A program made the translations under genes and the position numbers. From Clostridiales bacterium (GTDB taxonomy: Bacteria > Bacillota > Clostridia > Christensenellales > Aristaeellaceae): 33,606 nucleotides of DNA. Below are positions 16,520 to 23,964 of this stretch, piece by piece. Location: assembly GCA_012520375.1 (NCBI GenBank), contig JAAYOH010000092.1, positions 1 to 33,606 of the forward strand. The letters are read 5' to 3'. Every line of letters starts with the position of its first letter. Position 1 is the first letter of the stretch. The notes beneath the pieces were generated by a model. The model was given only the letters and a program-made list of their open reading frames with translations, ran no database searches and was not told the DNA's origin.

Positions 16520-17344
16520 ATGAAACTGATCCCCTTTGACGAGAAATTTCACGAGTACCTGCACCGGTGGATCCAGAAAAACGCCGCCCGCTATCCCAAA
16601 CCCGAGGACATGGAGGCGCAGCTGCCCGAGGTGTACCTGCGATTCATCAACCAGCCCTTCCCCTGGCTGGAGGGGCAGTCTCCCGCCGGGTATTTCGCCT
16701 CTTTTGCGGACCCGGGGCAGCTGATCGACCTGCTGAAGGCCTACGAGGAGGCGGACATGCCTGCGCCGGACCTTTTGACCGATCGGCTGGCCGCCCTGGG
16801 GGAGGCTTCCGTAGTGCCCCTGATGGCACTGGTGAACGACCCTTCCGCCTGTTCCGGCCTTCGGACCACCGCCCTCAACATCCTCATCGAGATCGGGACC
16901 GATGCCCCCATGGCGGACTGCCTGCTTCTGGTGGACCGGGGCGAGCCCGAGGAACTGGCGGACGTGGCGGCGGAACTGCTCCAGAGCCTGGGGGAAAAGC
17001 CGGTGTCGGAGATGCTGGAGCGGCTGGAAGGGGCGAAGCCCAGGGCGCTGGCCACCTACCTGGACCTGTTATGCAACTTTCCGGGGGATCAACGCATCTA
17101 TGATTATACCATGCGGGAATTTTTGCAGCGCACCGGGGAGCGGGCCATGTTCGCCTCCTTCCTGGGCAAGCTGGGAGATCCCCGGGCCATCGATGCCCTC
17201 CGCATGGTCATGGGCATGGAGGACATCAATTACCTGGATTACCTGGAGATCGCCAACGCCATTGAGATGCTGGGGGGCGAGGCCGGGGACAGGGATCGGG
17301 ATTTCTCCGGAGATCCCTACTACGAATCCCTGAGGGATATGTAA
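16520..17344 (+). CDS. HEAT-repeat-like alpha-helical protein, function unknown
   Basis: This 274-residue acidic protein is almost entirely helical, with repeated helix pairs of about 30-35 residues from residue 75 on (for example ASVVPLMALVNDP, GLRTTALNILIEIG, ADVAAELLQSLGEKPV, LGDPRAIDALRMVMG). This is the pattern of HEAT/PBS-lyase-like repeats, which form protein-binding solenoids. No catalytic motif, signal peptide or membrane helix is seen. ATG 16520 has ACGGAGGA upstream; the gene sits 16 bp after hsp33 and 12 bp before the next gene, so it belongs to the same operon. A role in protein assembly or quality control would suit its place but is a guess. Confidence 0.7.
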   Translation: MKLIPFDEKFHEYLHRWIQKNAARYPKPEDMEAQLPEVYLRFINQPFPWLEGQSPAGYFASFADPGQLIDLLKAYEEADMPAPDLLTDRLAALGEASVVPLMALVNDPSACSGLRTTALNILIEIGTDAPMADCLLLVDRGEPEELADVAAELLQSLGEKPVSEMLERLEGAKPRALATYLDLLCNFPGDQRIYDYTMREFLQRTGERAMFASFLGKLGDPRAIDALRMVMGMEDINYLDYLEIANAIEMLGGEAGDRDRDFSGDPYYESLRDM

Positions 17345-17355
17345 ACGGAGGCAGT

Positions 17356-18363
17356 ATGTTCTGTATCAGTTGCGGCAAAGACAACCCGGACGGCGCGCTG
17401 TACTGCGCCTTCTGCGGCGTGCAGCTTTTGACCGGGGAGCAGGAAACGGAAGACGAGCGCTTCAAGCGGCCCGATCCTTCCCGGCTGGTGGTCCCCCTGG
17501 AGGAGAACCCCGCCCAGCCCGTAAGAAGGACGGAGGCCAGGCGCAGGAGGAGGGCTGAACCTCCGCCTCCTCCCCGGAAAGAACCCCGGGAGGAGCCTTG
17601 GGAGGAGTCCTGGGAGGACCTCTGGGAAGAACCCCGGGAGCCCCGCCGGAGCATTCCGGAGCGCCGGGCGCCGGTCATCCCCCGCAAGCGGGCGGACCGG
17701 GAGAACCCCAACACCATCGTGCCCCGGAAGCGGCGGGTCCGGAAAGAGGACCCTTTCTTTGAAATGGACGAGTACGACGAAGTGGAAAGCGCCTATGGGC
17801 GGCACGTCAAGTCGGCGGTGGCGGGCCTGTTCCTGTTGGCGGTGCTGGCGGGCATCTTCTATCTGCTGGTGATGCCCGGCGGGCAAAAGCTTCGGGCAAG
17901 CATGGGCCTGGGGAGCAAGGCCTGGGCCTATGCGGCCCTGGGGGACGAATACCTGGAGGGGGGCAGCGTGAAGCGGGCGGCCGACGCCTACTACGACGCC
18001 CTGCGCATGGATCCCGACAATTTCGACTACGCCCTGAAGGTGGCGCGCACCCAGGAGATGATCGGGGATCGGGACAAGGCCCTGAACGCCTATGCCAAAT
18101 GCATCGACCTGGATCCCGCCCGCCCCGAGCCCTACACCGAGGTGGCGGAGCTCTACCGGCTGATGGGGGATGTCGAGCGGCAAAAGAACAGCCTGAAGGC
18201 GGGCTTCGACCGCACCGGGGACACCGAACTCTTCCGGGCCTACGAAAAACTGATCCGGGAAAAAACGACTCCGGAGCCTACCCCGGAACCTACCCCGGAA
18301 CCCACGCCCACGCCTACCCCCACGCCCAAACCGGTGTGGATGCCGGAAAAGACGTCGGGATAA
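17356..18363 (+). CDS. Zinc-ribbon, single-pass membrane protein with TPR domain
   Basis: This 335-residue protein starts with a zinc ribbon (C3-x2-C6 and C17-x2-C20), then a charged, disordered stretch (about 25-150) with a run of prolines and a Glu/Trp-rich patch at 77-92. One transmembrane helix (153-174) follows, then at least two TPR repeats (about 190-290, for example AADAYYDALRMDPDN and ALNAYAKCIDLDPAR), and a Thr-Pro-Glu repeat tail (about 304-325). By topology the zinc ribbon is inside and the TPR domain outside. Zinc-ribbon plus TPR proteins of this build are common in Clostridia without known function. Start ATG 17356 has GGAGG upstream. It closes the plus-strand operon. Confidence 0.75.
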   Translation: MFCISCGKDNPDGALYCAFCGVQLLTGEQETEDERFKRPDPSRLVVPLEENPAQPVRRTEARRRRRAEPPPPPRKEPREEPWEESWEDLWEEPREPRRSIPERRAPVIPRKRADRENPNTIVPRKRRVRKEDPFFEMDEYDEVESAYGRHVKSAVAGLFLLAVLAGIFYLLVMPGGQKLRASMGLGSKAWAYAALGDEYLEGGSVKRAADAYYDALRMDPDNFDYALKVARTQEMIGDRDKALNAYAKCIDLDPARPEPYTEVAELYRLMGDVERQKNSLKAGFDRTGDTELFRAYEKLIREKTTPEPTPEPTPEPTPTPTPTPKPVWMPEKTSG

Positions 18364-18439
18364 GGCGGCGATCGGTTGCAGGACGGTGTTGCACAAGAGG
18401 GGTTGTTGCACAAAACATGCAGCGGCCCTTCTTGTTTTG

Positions 18440-19120
18440 CTACCGGCTGCGCTTTAACCCCCGCAGGGTTTGTTTTTCCTTGAGGGGGATGCGGCGGCTC
18501 TCCAGGGCCTTTTGGATGGCCTTGTTGTGCACCCAGGCCTCCATCCGGTTCTCCTCGAGATAGGGGAGGGCTGCCTCGTACTTTTTGGCCAGGGCGGTGG
18601 CGAAATACCAGGCGATCATCATGTTGACGTAGTAGGCATCGGAGCGGAGCCGGGCGACCCACGCCAGGTACGACGGGTCGAAATCTTCCCCCAGGAAGTG
18701 TTCCATCAACATGCCGATGCCAAAGCGAAGGGTGTATTCGTGGGGGGAATCCAGCCAGCTCCGGATACGGGTCAACAGTTCGGGGCGATGTTTCCGGAAG
18801 ACCTTGGGGGACAACTGGTCGCAGGTGGCCCAGTTGTTGATATGGGGCAGGAATTCCTCCAGCCCCTCGATGCAGGTGTCGTAATCCCTTTCCAGGGAGA
18901 GGATGAAGGCGTGGAGCTGGTCCTCCTCAAAGTACCGGTGGGGCAGCGCGGCCAGAAAGGGACCGGATTCCCCGCTGTGCACAATTTTCTTGGCCAGTTC
19001 CCGCAGCGCCGGGGTACGCACCCCGATGATGGCCTCCGCCGGTAGGTTCGGGATCAGCCTGCACTGAAAGGCCCTGTATGCCCCGTCCTGCCGGGCCAGC
19101 AGTTCCCGGACGATGTCCAT
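18440..19120 (-). CDS. DNA alkylation repair protein, AlkD family
   Basis: This 226-residue protein has the length and pattern of AlkD/AlkC-like DNA glycosylases, a HEAT-repeat fold that excises positively charged alkylated bases without base flipping. Recognisable stretches are IGVRTPALRELAKKI (about 32-46), FEEDQLHAFILS, the conserved INNWATCDQLSPKVF, and NMMIAWYFATALAKKY near the C-terminus. The Trp and Asp of NNWATCD correspond to residues that contact the lesion in studied members. ATG 19120 follows GGGGGG with a slightly long spacer. It converges on the plus operon and has its own promoter with two direct repeats just upstream. A related protein-only regulatory role cannot be excluded. 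Confidence 0.85.
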   Translation of the reverse strand: MDIVRELLARQDGAYRAFQCRLIPNLPAEAIIGVRTPALRELAKKIVHSGESGPFLAALPHRYFEEDQLHAFILSLERDYDTCIEGLEEFLPHINNWATCDQLSPKVFRKHRPELLTRIRSWLDSPHEYTLRFGIGMLMEHFLGEDFDPSYLAWVARLRSDAYYVNMMIAWYFATALAKKYEAALPYLEENRMEAWVHNKAIQKALESRRIPLKEKQTLRGLKRSR

Positions 19121-19158
19121 GGGCTAAAGCCCCCCTTTCCCTCGTGCTCACCAAATCC

Positions 19159-19187
19159 ATTGTACACCGGGACGGCTTTCCCGGCAA
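19159..19187 (-). promoter_or_regulatory. Promoter of the AlkD gene
   Basis: On the minus strand -35 TTGCCG (19187-19182), a 17-bp spacer and -10 TACAAT (19164-19159). The predicted transcript starts near 19152, giving a leader of about 32 bases. Confidence 0.6.
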
Positions 19188-19194
19188 GGGGGGA

Positions 19195-19240
19195 TGGGCG
19201 AAAGATCGGAACGATAGGTGGGCGAAAGATCGGAACGATA
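19195..19240. repeat. Two perfect 22-bp direct repeats, 24-bp period
   Basis: The copies at 19195-19216 and 19219-19240 are identical over 22 bases (core GGCGAAAGATCGGAAC), separated by GG. They sit seven bases upstream of the -35 box of the AlkD promoter and before the L-fucose isomerase terminator. The position suggests two binding sites for an activator; a replication slip is the simpler alternative. Confidence 0.7.
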
Positions 19241-19275
19241 AGGGAGATCACCCTTGTGCGGGGAAAAGGTCCGCG

Positions 19276-19313
19276 AAAAAAGGACCGCCGCCCAACACTG
19301 GTGCGGCAGTCCT
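19276..19313 (-). terminator. Rho-independent terminator of L-fucose isomerase
   Basis: On the minus strand AGGACTGCCGC pairs with GCGGCGGTCCT around an 11-base loop, and is followed by TTTTTT. It lies 16 bp after the stop codon of the isomerase gene. Confidence 0.88.
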
Positions 19314-19328
19314 CTTGGCCACAGGGCT

Positions 19329-21128
19329 TTACTTCTTGTAGAAGGGGCCGTAGTTGGCGCAGGCGCGGTAATCCGAACCCTCTTTGCACATGCCGAAGGC
19401 GTTCCAGCAGGAGGGGCGGAAGATTTTGTCCAGGGACACGTTGTGCATAGCTACCGGGATGCGCAGGATGGAGCAGAAGGTGATCAGGTCCGCGCCGATG
19501 TGGCCGTAGCTGATGGCGCCGTGGTTGGCGCCCCAGTTGTTCATGACCTCGTAGGCGGTCTTGAAGGGGCCGTCCTTGCCGTCGCAGCGGGGGGCGAACC
19601 AGGTGCAGGGCCAGGTGTAGTCGGTGCGCTTCCACAGGGTGTCGGTGACCTCGTCGGGAAGCTCCACGGTCCAGCCTTCGGCGATCTGCAGCATGGGGCC
19701 CAAGCCGTCCACCAGGTTCAGCCGGATCATGGTGGCGGGCATCTGGCAGTCGGTGACGAAGCGGGAAGAGTAGCCGCCGCCACGGAAGTAGCCCAGATCG
19801 GCGTAGTTCCAGGTGGTGTGGGCCATGATCTCTTTCTGGTCGGCCTCGGTGACCTCGTACCAGGGCTTCATCAGGCGCTCGCCCGCCTCGTTCACGGCGC
19901 GGCCGTTGGCGTCCAGGCAGCAGGCGCCGGAGTTGATCAGGTGGATGATGCCGCCGTTTTCCTTGGCGACGCCCTTCAGCTCGTAGCCGGTGACCCGCTT
20001 GACGGCGTCGGGGCTCCAGTAGGTGCGCACGTCGGCGAACATCTGGGCGCGGTTGGTCAAAAGCTTCATGAACAGCATGCTCAGGCCGTTGAGGACGTCG
20101 TTCTCGGTGGCCAGCACGTAGGGCTCCCGGGCGCCGTTGTGGTCGAAGCTGGTGTTCAGCATGGCCTCGGGGAAGTCGCAGTTGGGGTAGAAGTCGGTCC
20201 ACTGGCGCTGGCCCTGGAAGCCGGCGGCGATGGCGTTGTGCCCCACGGCCTCTTCCTCGCAGCCCTTGGGCAGGTTGGGGTTGCCGTTCATCAGGTCCTT
20301 GATGATCAGGTACATCTTCAGGGTGAACAGCCAGTCCTCATCCTTGGCTTCCCGGGTCTTCTGGAGCTCGGGGGGATTCTTGTCGAAGCCCTCGATGACG
20401 TGCTCCTTGGCCCAGGCCTGGAGCTTTTCCAGTTCCTTGGCGTCGTAGATGCCGTTGGTCATGCGGCGGATGACTTCCACCTCGTCCACGGATTCCACGC
20501 GCATGCCCAGGTATTCTTCGATGAACTTGGAGTCGATGATGGAGCCGCCGATGCCCATGCAGACCGAACCGATCTGCAGGTAGGACTTGCCCCGCATGGT
20601 GGCGGCGGCGACAGCGCAGCGGGCGAAGCGGAGCAGCTTCTCTTCCACGTCCGAGGGGATGGAGGTGTCGTCAAGGTCCTGCACCTCGTGGCCGTAGATG
20701 CCGAAGGCGGGCAGCCCCTTCTGGGCGTGGGTGGCCAGGACGCTGGCCAGGTACACCGCGCCGGGGCGCTCGGTGCCGTTGAAGCCCCACACCGCTTTGA
20801 TGGTGTTGCGGTCCATGTCCATGGTCTCGGAGCCGTAGCACCAGCAGGGGGTGACGGTGAGGGTGATGGCGACGCCGTTTTTGCGGAACTTTTCTTCGCA
20901 GGCCGCGGCCTCGGCGACCCGGCCGATGGTGGTATCGGCGATGATGACCTTTACCGGCTCGCCGTTGGAGTAGCGCAGGTTCTCTTCGTACAGCTTCTTG
21001 GCGGCCTTTGCCATGTTCATGGTCTGGTCTTCCAGACTCTCGCGCACCTTCAGGGCGCCGCGACGGCCGTCGATGGTGGGGCGGATCCCGATGACGGGAT
21101 ACGCGCCGACATATCTGTTTTCTGCCAT
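19329..21128 (-). CDS. fucI: L-fucose isomerase
   Basis: This 599-residue protein has the full length and layout of the hexameric, Mn2+-dependent FucI family, which turns L-fucose into L-fuculose (and D-arabinose into D-ribulose) in the cytoplasm. The conserved central block at about 294-346 ([38 protein letters not shown]) carries the metal-binding Glu and Asp of the family, and the C-terminal [17 protein letters not shown] supplies the histidine region. ATG 21128 follows AGGAGG nine bases upstream. It is divergent from an AraC-type regulator, the likely controller, and ends with its own terminator. Fuculokinase and fuculose-phosphate aldolase are not in the window. Use of host mucin or plant fucose is inferred. 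Confidence 0.93.
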   Translation of the reverse strand: MAENRYVGAYPVIGIRPTIDGRRGALKVRESLEDQTMNMAKAAKKLYEENLRYSNGEPVKVIIADTTIGRVAEAAACEEKFRKNGVAITLTVTPCWCYGSETMDMDRNTIKAVWGFNGTERPGAVYLASVLATHAQKGLPAFGIYGHEVQDLDDTSIPSDVEEKLLRFARCAVAAATMRGKSYLQIGSVCMGIGGSIIDSKFIEEYLGMRVESVDEVEVIRRMTNGIYDAKELEKLQAWAKEHVIEGFDKNPPELQKTREAKDEDWLFTLKMYLIIKDLMNGNPNLPKGCEEEAVGHNAIAAGFQGQRQWTDFYPNCDFPEAMLNTSFDHNGAREPYVLATENDVLNGLSMLFMKLLTNRAQMFADVRTYWSPDAVKRVTGYELKGVAKENGGIIHLINSGACCLDANGRAVNEAGERLMKPWYEVTEADQKEIMAHTTWNYADLGYFRGGGYSSRFVTDCQMPATMIRLNLVDGLGPMLQIAEGWTVELPDEVTDTLWKRTDYTWPCTWFAPRCDGKDGPFKTAYEVMNNWGANHGAISYGHIGADLITFCSILRIPVAMHNVSLDKIFRPSCWNAFGMCKEGSDYRACANYGPFYKK

Positions 21129-21186
21129 GATCTTTGCCTCCTGTTGATGGTTTGTATCTGAGTGTGCCTTTTGCACCCTTACCCTT

Positions 21187-21215
21187 AATAATAACATTGA
21201 CAGCGGGGGCTGTAT
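21187..21215 (-). promoter_or_regulatory. Possible promoter of L-fucose isomerase
   Basis: On the minus strand TATACA (-35-like, about 21215-21210), a 17-bp spacer and TATTAT (about 21192-21187). It overlaps the divergent AraC promoter, so the two compete for the same DNA. The -35 box is poor, as expected for a promoter that needs an activator. Confidence 0.4.
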
Positions 21216-21226
21216 AGTGTTATAAT
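21197..21226 (+). promoter_or_regulatory. Promoter of the AraC-family regulator with inverted repeat
   Basis: Perfect -35 TTGACA (21197-21202), 18-bp spacer, perfect -10 TATAAT (21221-21226). The spacer holds ACAGC-GGGG-GCTGT (21200-21213), a perfect 5-bp inverted repeat that also lies in the facing isomerase promoter and is a candidate regulator site. Confidence 0.72.
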
Positions 21227-21264
21227 CACAAAAAATCGTCAGATATTCACCGGAGGACCATTGT

Positions 21265-22140
21265 ATGCATTACCTGGATTACCGGGAACAGATCAAGCAC
21301 AGCACTGGGGATCTCCCCCTGGCATATTACTTTGTGGACGAGCACTTTCCCCGCTACCGCATGCCCGCCCACTGGCACAAGGAGACCGAGGCCATCCGGG
21401 TGCGCTCGGGCCGGCTGCGGCTGTACCTGGACGAGGAGGAACTCACCATGGAGGCGGGGGACGTGCTGACCGTCAGCGGCGGCGTCATCCACGGGGGGGA
21501 CCCGGAGGACTGCGTATACGAGTGCGTGGTGTTCGACGCCCAGGCCCTGCTGCCGGGGATCCGGAGCGCCCGGGCCGGTTTGCAAAAGCTGCAGCAGCAC
21601 AACCTGCTGATCAAAAATGGTTTTATCGGGGACAGCCGCGTTCTGGATACCTTTTTCGAACTGGCCGCCGGAAACGTCCAGAGGCACAGCCTGGAGATGC
21701 TGTGCGCCGCCCTGAACTTCCTGACCGTCCCGGTGGGGGAGGGGCCCGGGATCCGGCGCAGCACCGTCAGCCGGCGCAACTGGCAGAAGGCGGAGCAGAT
21801 CAAACCCGCCCTGGAATACATCGAAAAAAACTACAGCACCCGCATCACATTGTCCACCCTGGCGGCGCTGGCGGGTTTTTCCCCCAAGTATTTCTGCCGA
21901 TACTTCAAGTCCGTGGTGCACAGGTCTCCCATCGACTACCTGAACTACTACCGGGTGGAGTGCGCCGCCCACCTCCTGACGGACGGGAACATGAACGTGG
22001 CGGAGGTGGCGGCCCGCTGCGGTTTCGCGGATTCCAGCGCCTTCATCAAGCAGTTCCGCCGCTACAAGGGGGACACCCCCAAGCGCTACAAGAGCCGGAT
22101 GCTGGAGAGCCGGGGCCGGGATCAGCCTTTTGGGCCGTAA
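21265..22140 (+). CDS. AraC-family transcriptional regulator with cupin sensor domain
   Basis: This 291-residue protein has an N-terminal cupin domain (HWHKE at 36-40, [14 protein letters not shown] near 71-84) for sugar sensing and a C-terminal AraC double helix-turn-helix at about 180-285. The helices are recognisable in [23 protein letters not shown] and, for the second, [36 protein letters not shown] 21265 is preceded by CGGAGG. It is divergent from fucI with overlapping promoters, the usual setting for a local activator, so control of fucose use in response to a sugar is likely. The window offers no way to identify the ligand directly. Confidence 0.87.
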   Translation: MHYLDYREQIKHSTGDLPLAYYFVDEHFPRYRMPAHWHKETEAIRVRSGRLRLYLDEEELTMEAGDVLTVSGGVIHGGDPEDCVYECVVFDAQALLPGIRSARAGLQKLQQHNLLIKNGFIGDSRVLDTFFELAAGNVQRHSLEMLCAALNFLTVPVGEGPGIRRSTVSRRNWQKAEQIKPALEYIEKNYSTRITLSTLAALAGFSPKYFCRYFKSVVHRSPIDYLNYYRVECAAHLLTDGNMNVAEVAARCGFADSSAFIKQFRRYKGDTPKRYKSRMLESRGRDQPFGP

Positions 22141-22146
22141 TGAAAA

Positions 22147-22260
22147 ATGGAAAGCTCTGCACCCGTCGCTTCGGCCCTCAATATTCCCATTGCCTTACAG
22201 GAGATAGCCTTTGCGATATGGCTCATCGTCAAAGGTGTGAAAACCAATAACGAACGATAA
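22147..22260 (+). pseudogene. C-terminal remnant of a DUF4386-type membrane protein
   Basis: A 37-codon open stretch ending in TAA at 22258-22260 reads VASALNIPIALQEIAFAIWL-IVKGVKTNNER. This closely resembles the last helix and the closing IWLIVKGV motif of DUF4386 membrane proteins (about 220 residues when complete; from memory). No ribosome binding site precedes it, and upstream DNA changes at once to the GC-rich araC gene. It is therefore a broken 3' end, left where lower-GC DNA joins the chromosome. Confidence 0.5.
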
Positions 22261-22334
22261 CGTGCGACATCCGTCGCAAAGACGGACACCTGGTAAACAT
22301 ATTGACAAATGATGTCTTTGGGAGGTGGTGCGTG

Positions 22335-23090
22335 ATGTCCAATATCCTGATCGTCGGAGCCAATCAAGGCATTGGGTATTACATGGTGAAACAATTGCTT
22401 GAGGACGGCAACAAGGTTTCGGTTTTGGATATTCAAACAGATCATGTCGATAAACTGAAGGCGTTGTATCCTGAAAACCTGTTTGTTACTTATGCGGATG
22501 CGACTGACGAAACTTCGTTGAAGCAGGGGATACAGTCCGCCATGGATCGCCACGGCACGATTGACATAGCCGTTCACAACGCTTGCATATGCACGTTTGA
22601 CAGCGAAGCGGATACGGATTATGAAGTCTATCGCAAGGTGATGGATGTCAATTACTATGGGGCATTACGGCTCTCGAAGATCGTCCTTCCTTACATGCGC
22701 AAAGCAAAGAAAGGAAGAGTGATTTTTACGAGTTCGGGAGTGGGCGTTACCGGGTTCGGGAATATATCTCCGTTTGCCTCATCAAAGGGGGCCATCGAGG
22801 CATTGGCAAAGTGCCTGGCCATTGAAAATGAAGCATACGGCATATCATTTCACATCATGCACCCGCCTTTGACAGACACGGCTTCGGCTTCAGGGTTGCC
22901 TGTTCCCAAACAGTTCAAAGCGGATGCGGAAAAAGTAGGCAGGGGACTCGGGAAGAAGATAAAGTCCCGGAAGTTTGTCATCTGCCATTCATGGAATCAG
23001 GGAATTCAAATGAGGATCTGCTATCGATGCCCTTTGCGCATGGGAAAAATGATGTGGAAAATGACGCAGAGAGGCAAATCACAAACATAG
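22335..23090 (+). CDS. SDR-family oxidoreductase with Phe in place of the catalytic Tyr
   Basis: This 251-residue protein has the Rossmann fold of classical short-chain dehydrogenases: GANQGIG at 8-14 for NAD(P), an Asp at strand 2 (VLDIQ, 31-35), HNA at 81-83 for NAG, the active-site Asn N106, Ser S134, and Lys K151. The catalytic tyrosine position is F147 (PFASSK, codon TTT), 13 residues after S134 as in active enzymes. So all of the tetrad is present except Tyr. It may have lost activity, use another proton donor, or bind cofactor as a regulator. ATG 22335 is chosen for GGGAGG upstream. Its composition is lower in GC than the flanks. No partner gene is evident. Confidence 0.8.
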   Translation: MSNILIVGANQGIGYYMVKQLLEDGNKVSVLDIQTDHVDKLKALYPENLFVTYADATDETSLKQGIQSAMDRHGTIDIAVHNACICTFDSEADTDYEVYRKVMDVNYYGALRLSKIVLPYMRKAKKGRVIFTSSGVGVTGFGNISPFASSKGAIEALAKCLAIENEAYGISFHIMHPPLTDTASASGLPVPKQFKADAEKVGRGLGKKIKSRKFVICHSWNQGIQMRICYRCPLRMGKMMWKMTQRGKSQT

Positions 23091-23261
23091 TTTTTGCTTC
23101 GGGAAACATCGCCTAAGGAACCGCTGATTTCATCGTCGTTCAGCATATGGGATACTCATCTCATCAAGAGCCAAACTTCGAAGAGGATGAAGCAAGCAAA
23201 CCGCAACCTGCACCGACCGGGGAGCCGGGTGCGCTTACAGAAAACCTGATGAGGTGAGTTT
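23091..23261. other. Intergenic stretch with a 36-codon open frame
   Basis: ATG 23147 opens a 36-codon frame ending at 23257, four bases before the next gene. The product is acidic and proline-rich (EPNFEEDEASKPQPAPTGEP). No ribosome binding site is visible, so it is more probably a fragment than a gene. Nothing else is recognised. Confidence 0.25.
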
Positions 23262-23897
23262 ATGAAGTGGGCAGAGTACTATGACAGGTGCTGGCAATGG
23301 GCCGAAAGCACGCGCATCAACAGGATCTCCACGCTGACGGATTTCACGTCTTCAGCCGAAGTGGCTGAAATTGCCCCTACATTCTGCGATGAAAAGATCG
23401 GTTCGCGTTTGGTGAAACGCGCCATGCAGCACGGCGTTCGCTTTACGCCTTCAGAGATCATCGAGCTTGACAGGAGCGTAACCGATGAGACGCTGCGCGA
23501 AGCCATCCTGAACCGCCGCGGGCGCTTCAACGCAGAAGAAGAGTATGAATGGTTGGAGAGCGCTTATTACGGGGACCCCTTGCTCGAAACCGTAGCCAAA
23601 GAGGACGGCATCCGGCGCGAAGACGATGACCTGCCGTTCGGACCCGGAACAACTGCAGGGCAGCCGGCCGAAGCCGGAACTACCGCAGCGCAGCCGGCAG
23701 GGTCTCCGGGGCTGCTGTCCCTGCTCTTTGGCCTTGGCGGGCAGAATGCCGGCAACGCAGCCCACCCGGGGCGATGCACACGCGATTGCGCCAACTGCCC
23801 CGCCCACTACGGCTATCGCTATGGCCGGTGGTATTACGGCCATCATCATGCGTACGGGTGCGAATTCGGCGGCAACGACGGGAGCGGGAGACCATAA
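23262..23897 (+). CDS. Uncharacterised protein with Cys/His-rich tail
   Basis: This 211-residue protein belongs to no family I recognise. The first 125 residues are charged and mostly helical (EYYDRCWQWAEST, EKIGSRLVKRAMQHG, DETLREAILNRRG). A low-complexity linker with the repeat TTAGQPAEAGTTAAQPAG follows (about 129-147), then a short hydrophobic patch (GLLSLLFGLGG) and a tail with four cysteines and a cluster of His and Tyr (CTRDCANCP, YYGHHHAYGC). The tail could bind a metal. ATG 23262 is preceded by GAGGTGAG. It sits at the end of the lower-GC insert and converges on aspS over a shared terminator. No function can be given. Confidence 0.6.
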   Translation: MKWAEYYDRCWQWAESTRINRISTLTDFTSSAEVAEIAPTFCDEKIGSRLVKRAMQHGVRFTPSEIIELDRSVTDETLREAILNRRGRFNAEEEYEWLESAYYGDPLLETVAKEDGIRREDDDLPFGPGTTAGQPAEAGTTAAQPAGSPGLLSLLFGLGGQNAGNAAHPGRCTRDCANCPAHYGYRYGRWYYGHHHAYGCEFGGNDGSGRP

Positions 23898-23907
23898 CGG
23901 GAGACAG

Positions 23908-23949
23908 AACAGGACTGCCGCAGCTCTTGCGCCGCGGCAGCCCTGTTTT
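23908..23949. terminator. Bidirectional terminator between the unknown gene and aspS
   Basis: ACAGG-A-CTGCCGC (from 23909) pairs with GCGGCAG-C-CCTGT, with one mismatch and a loop of about 10 bases. TTTT follows on the plus strand at 23946-23949; an A-run on the other side is weaker. It closes the plus gene ending at 23897 and may serve aspS, which ends at 23965 on the minus strand. Confidence 0.8.
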
Positions 23950-23964
23950 ACCGTTTCTGTTTCG

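Noticed and set aside
18364-18439. Repeated GTTGCACAA as part of a terminator or mobile element end
   Set aside because: Two short direct copies only, no inverted partner, no transposase and no U-tract.
19195-19240. The two direct repeats as a minimal CRISPR array
   Set aside because: Only two copies with a 2-bp gap, no spacers and no cas genes.
19254-21161. A 635-codon open frame on the plus strand opposite fucI
   Set aside because: It is an antisense shadow of GC-rich codons: composition is Val/Gly/His/Ala-rich without any family motif, while the minus strand encodes a complete L-fucose isomerase with promoter and terminator.
22295-22305. TTGACA at about 22300 as -35 box of the SDR gene
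   Set aside because: No -10 box lies at the right distance; the expected place is the ribosome binding site.
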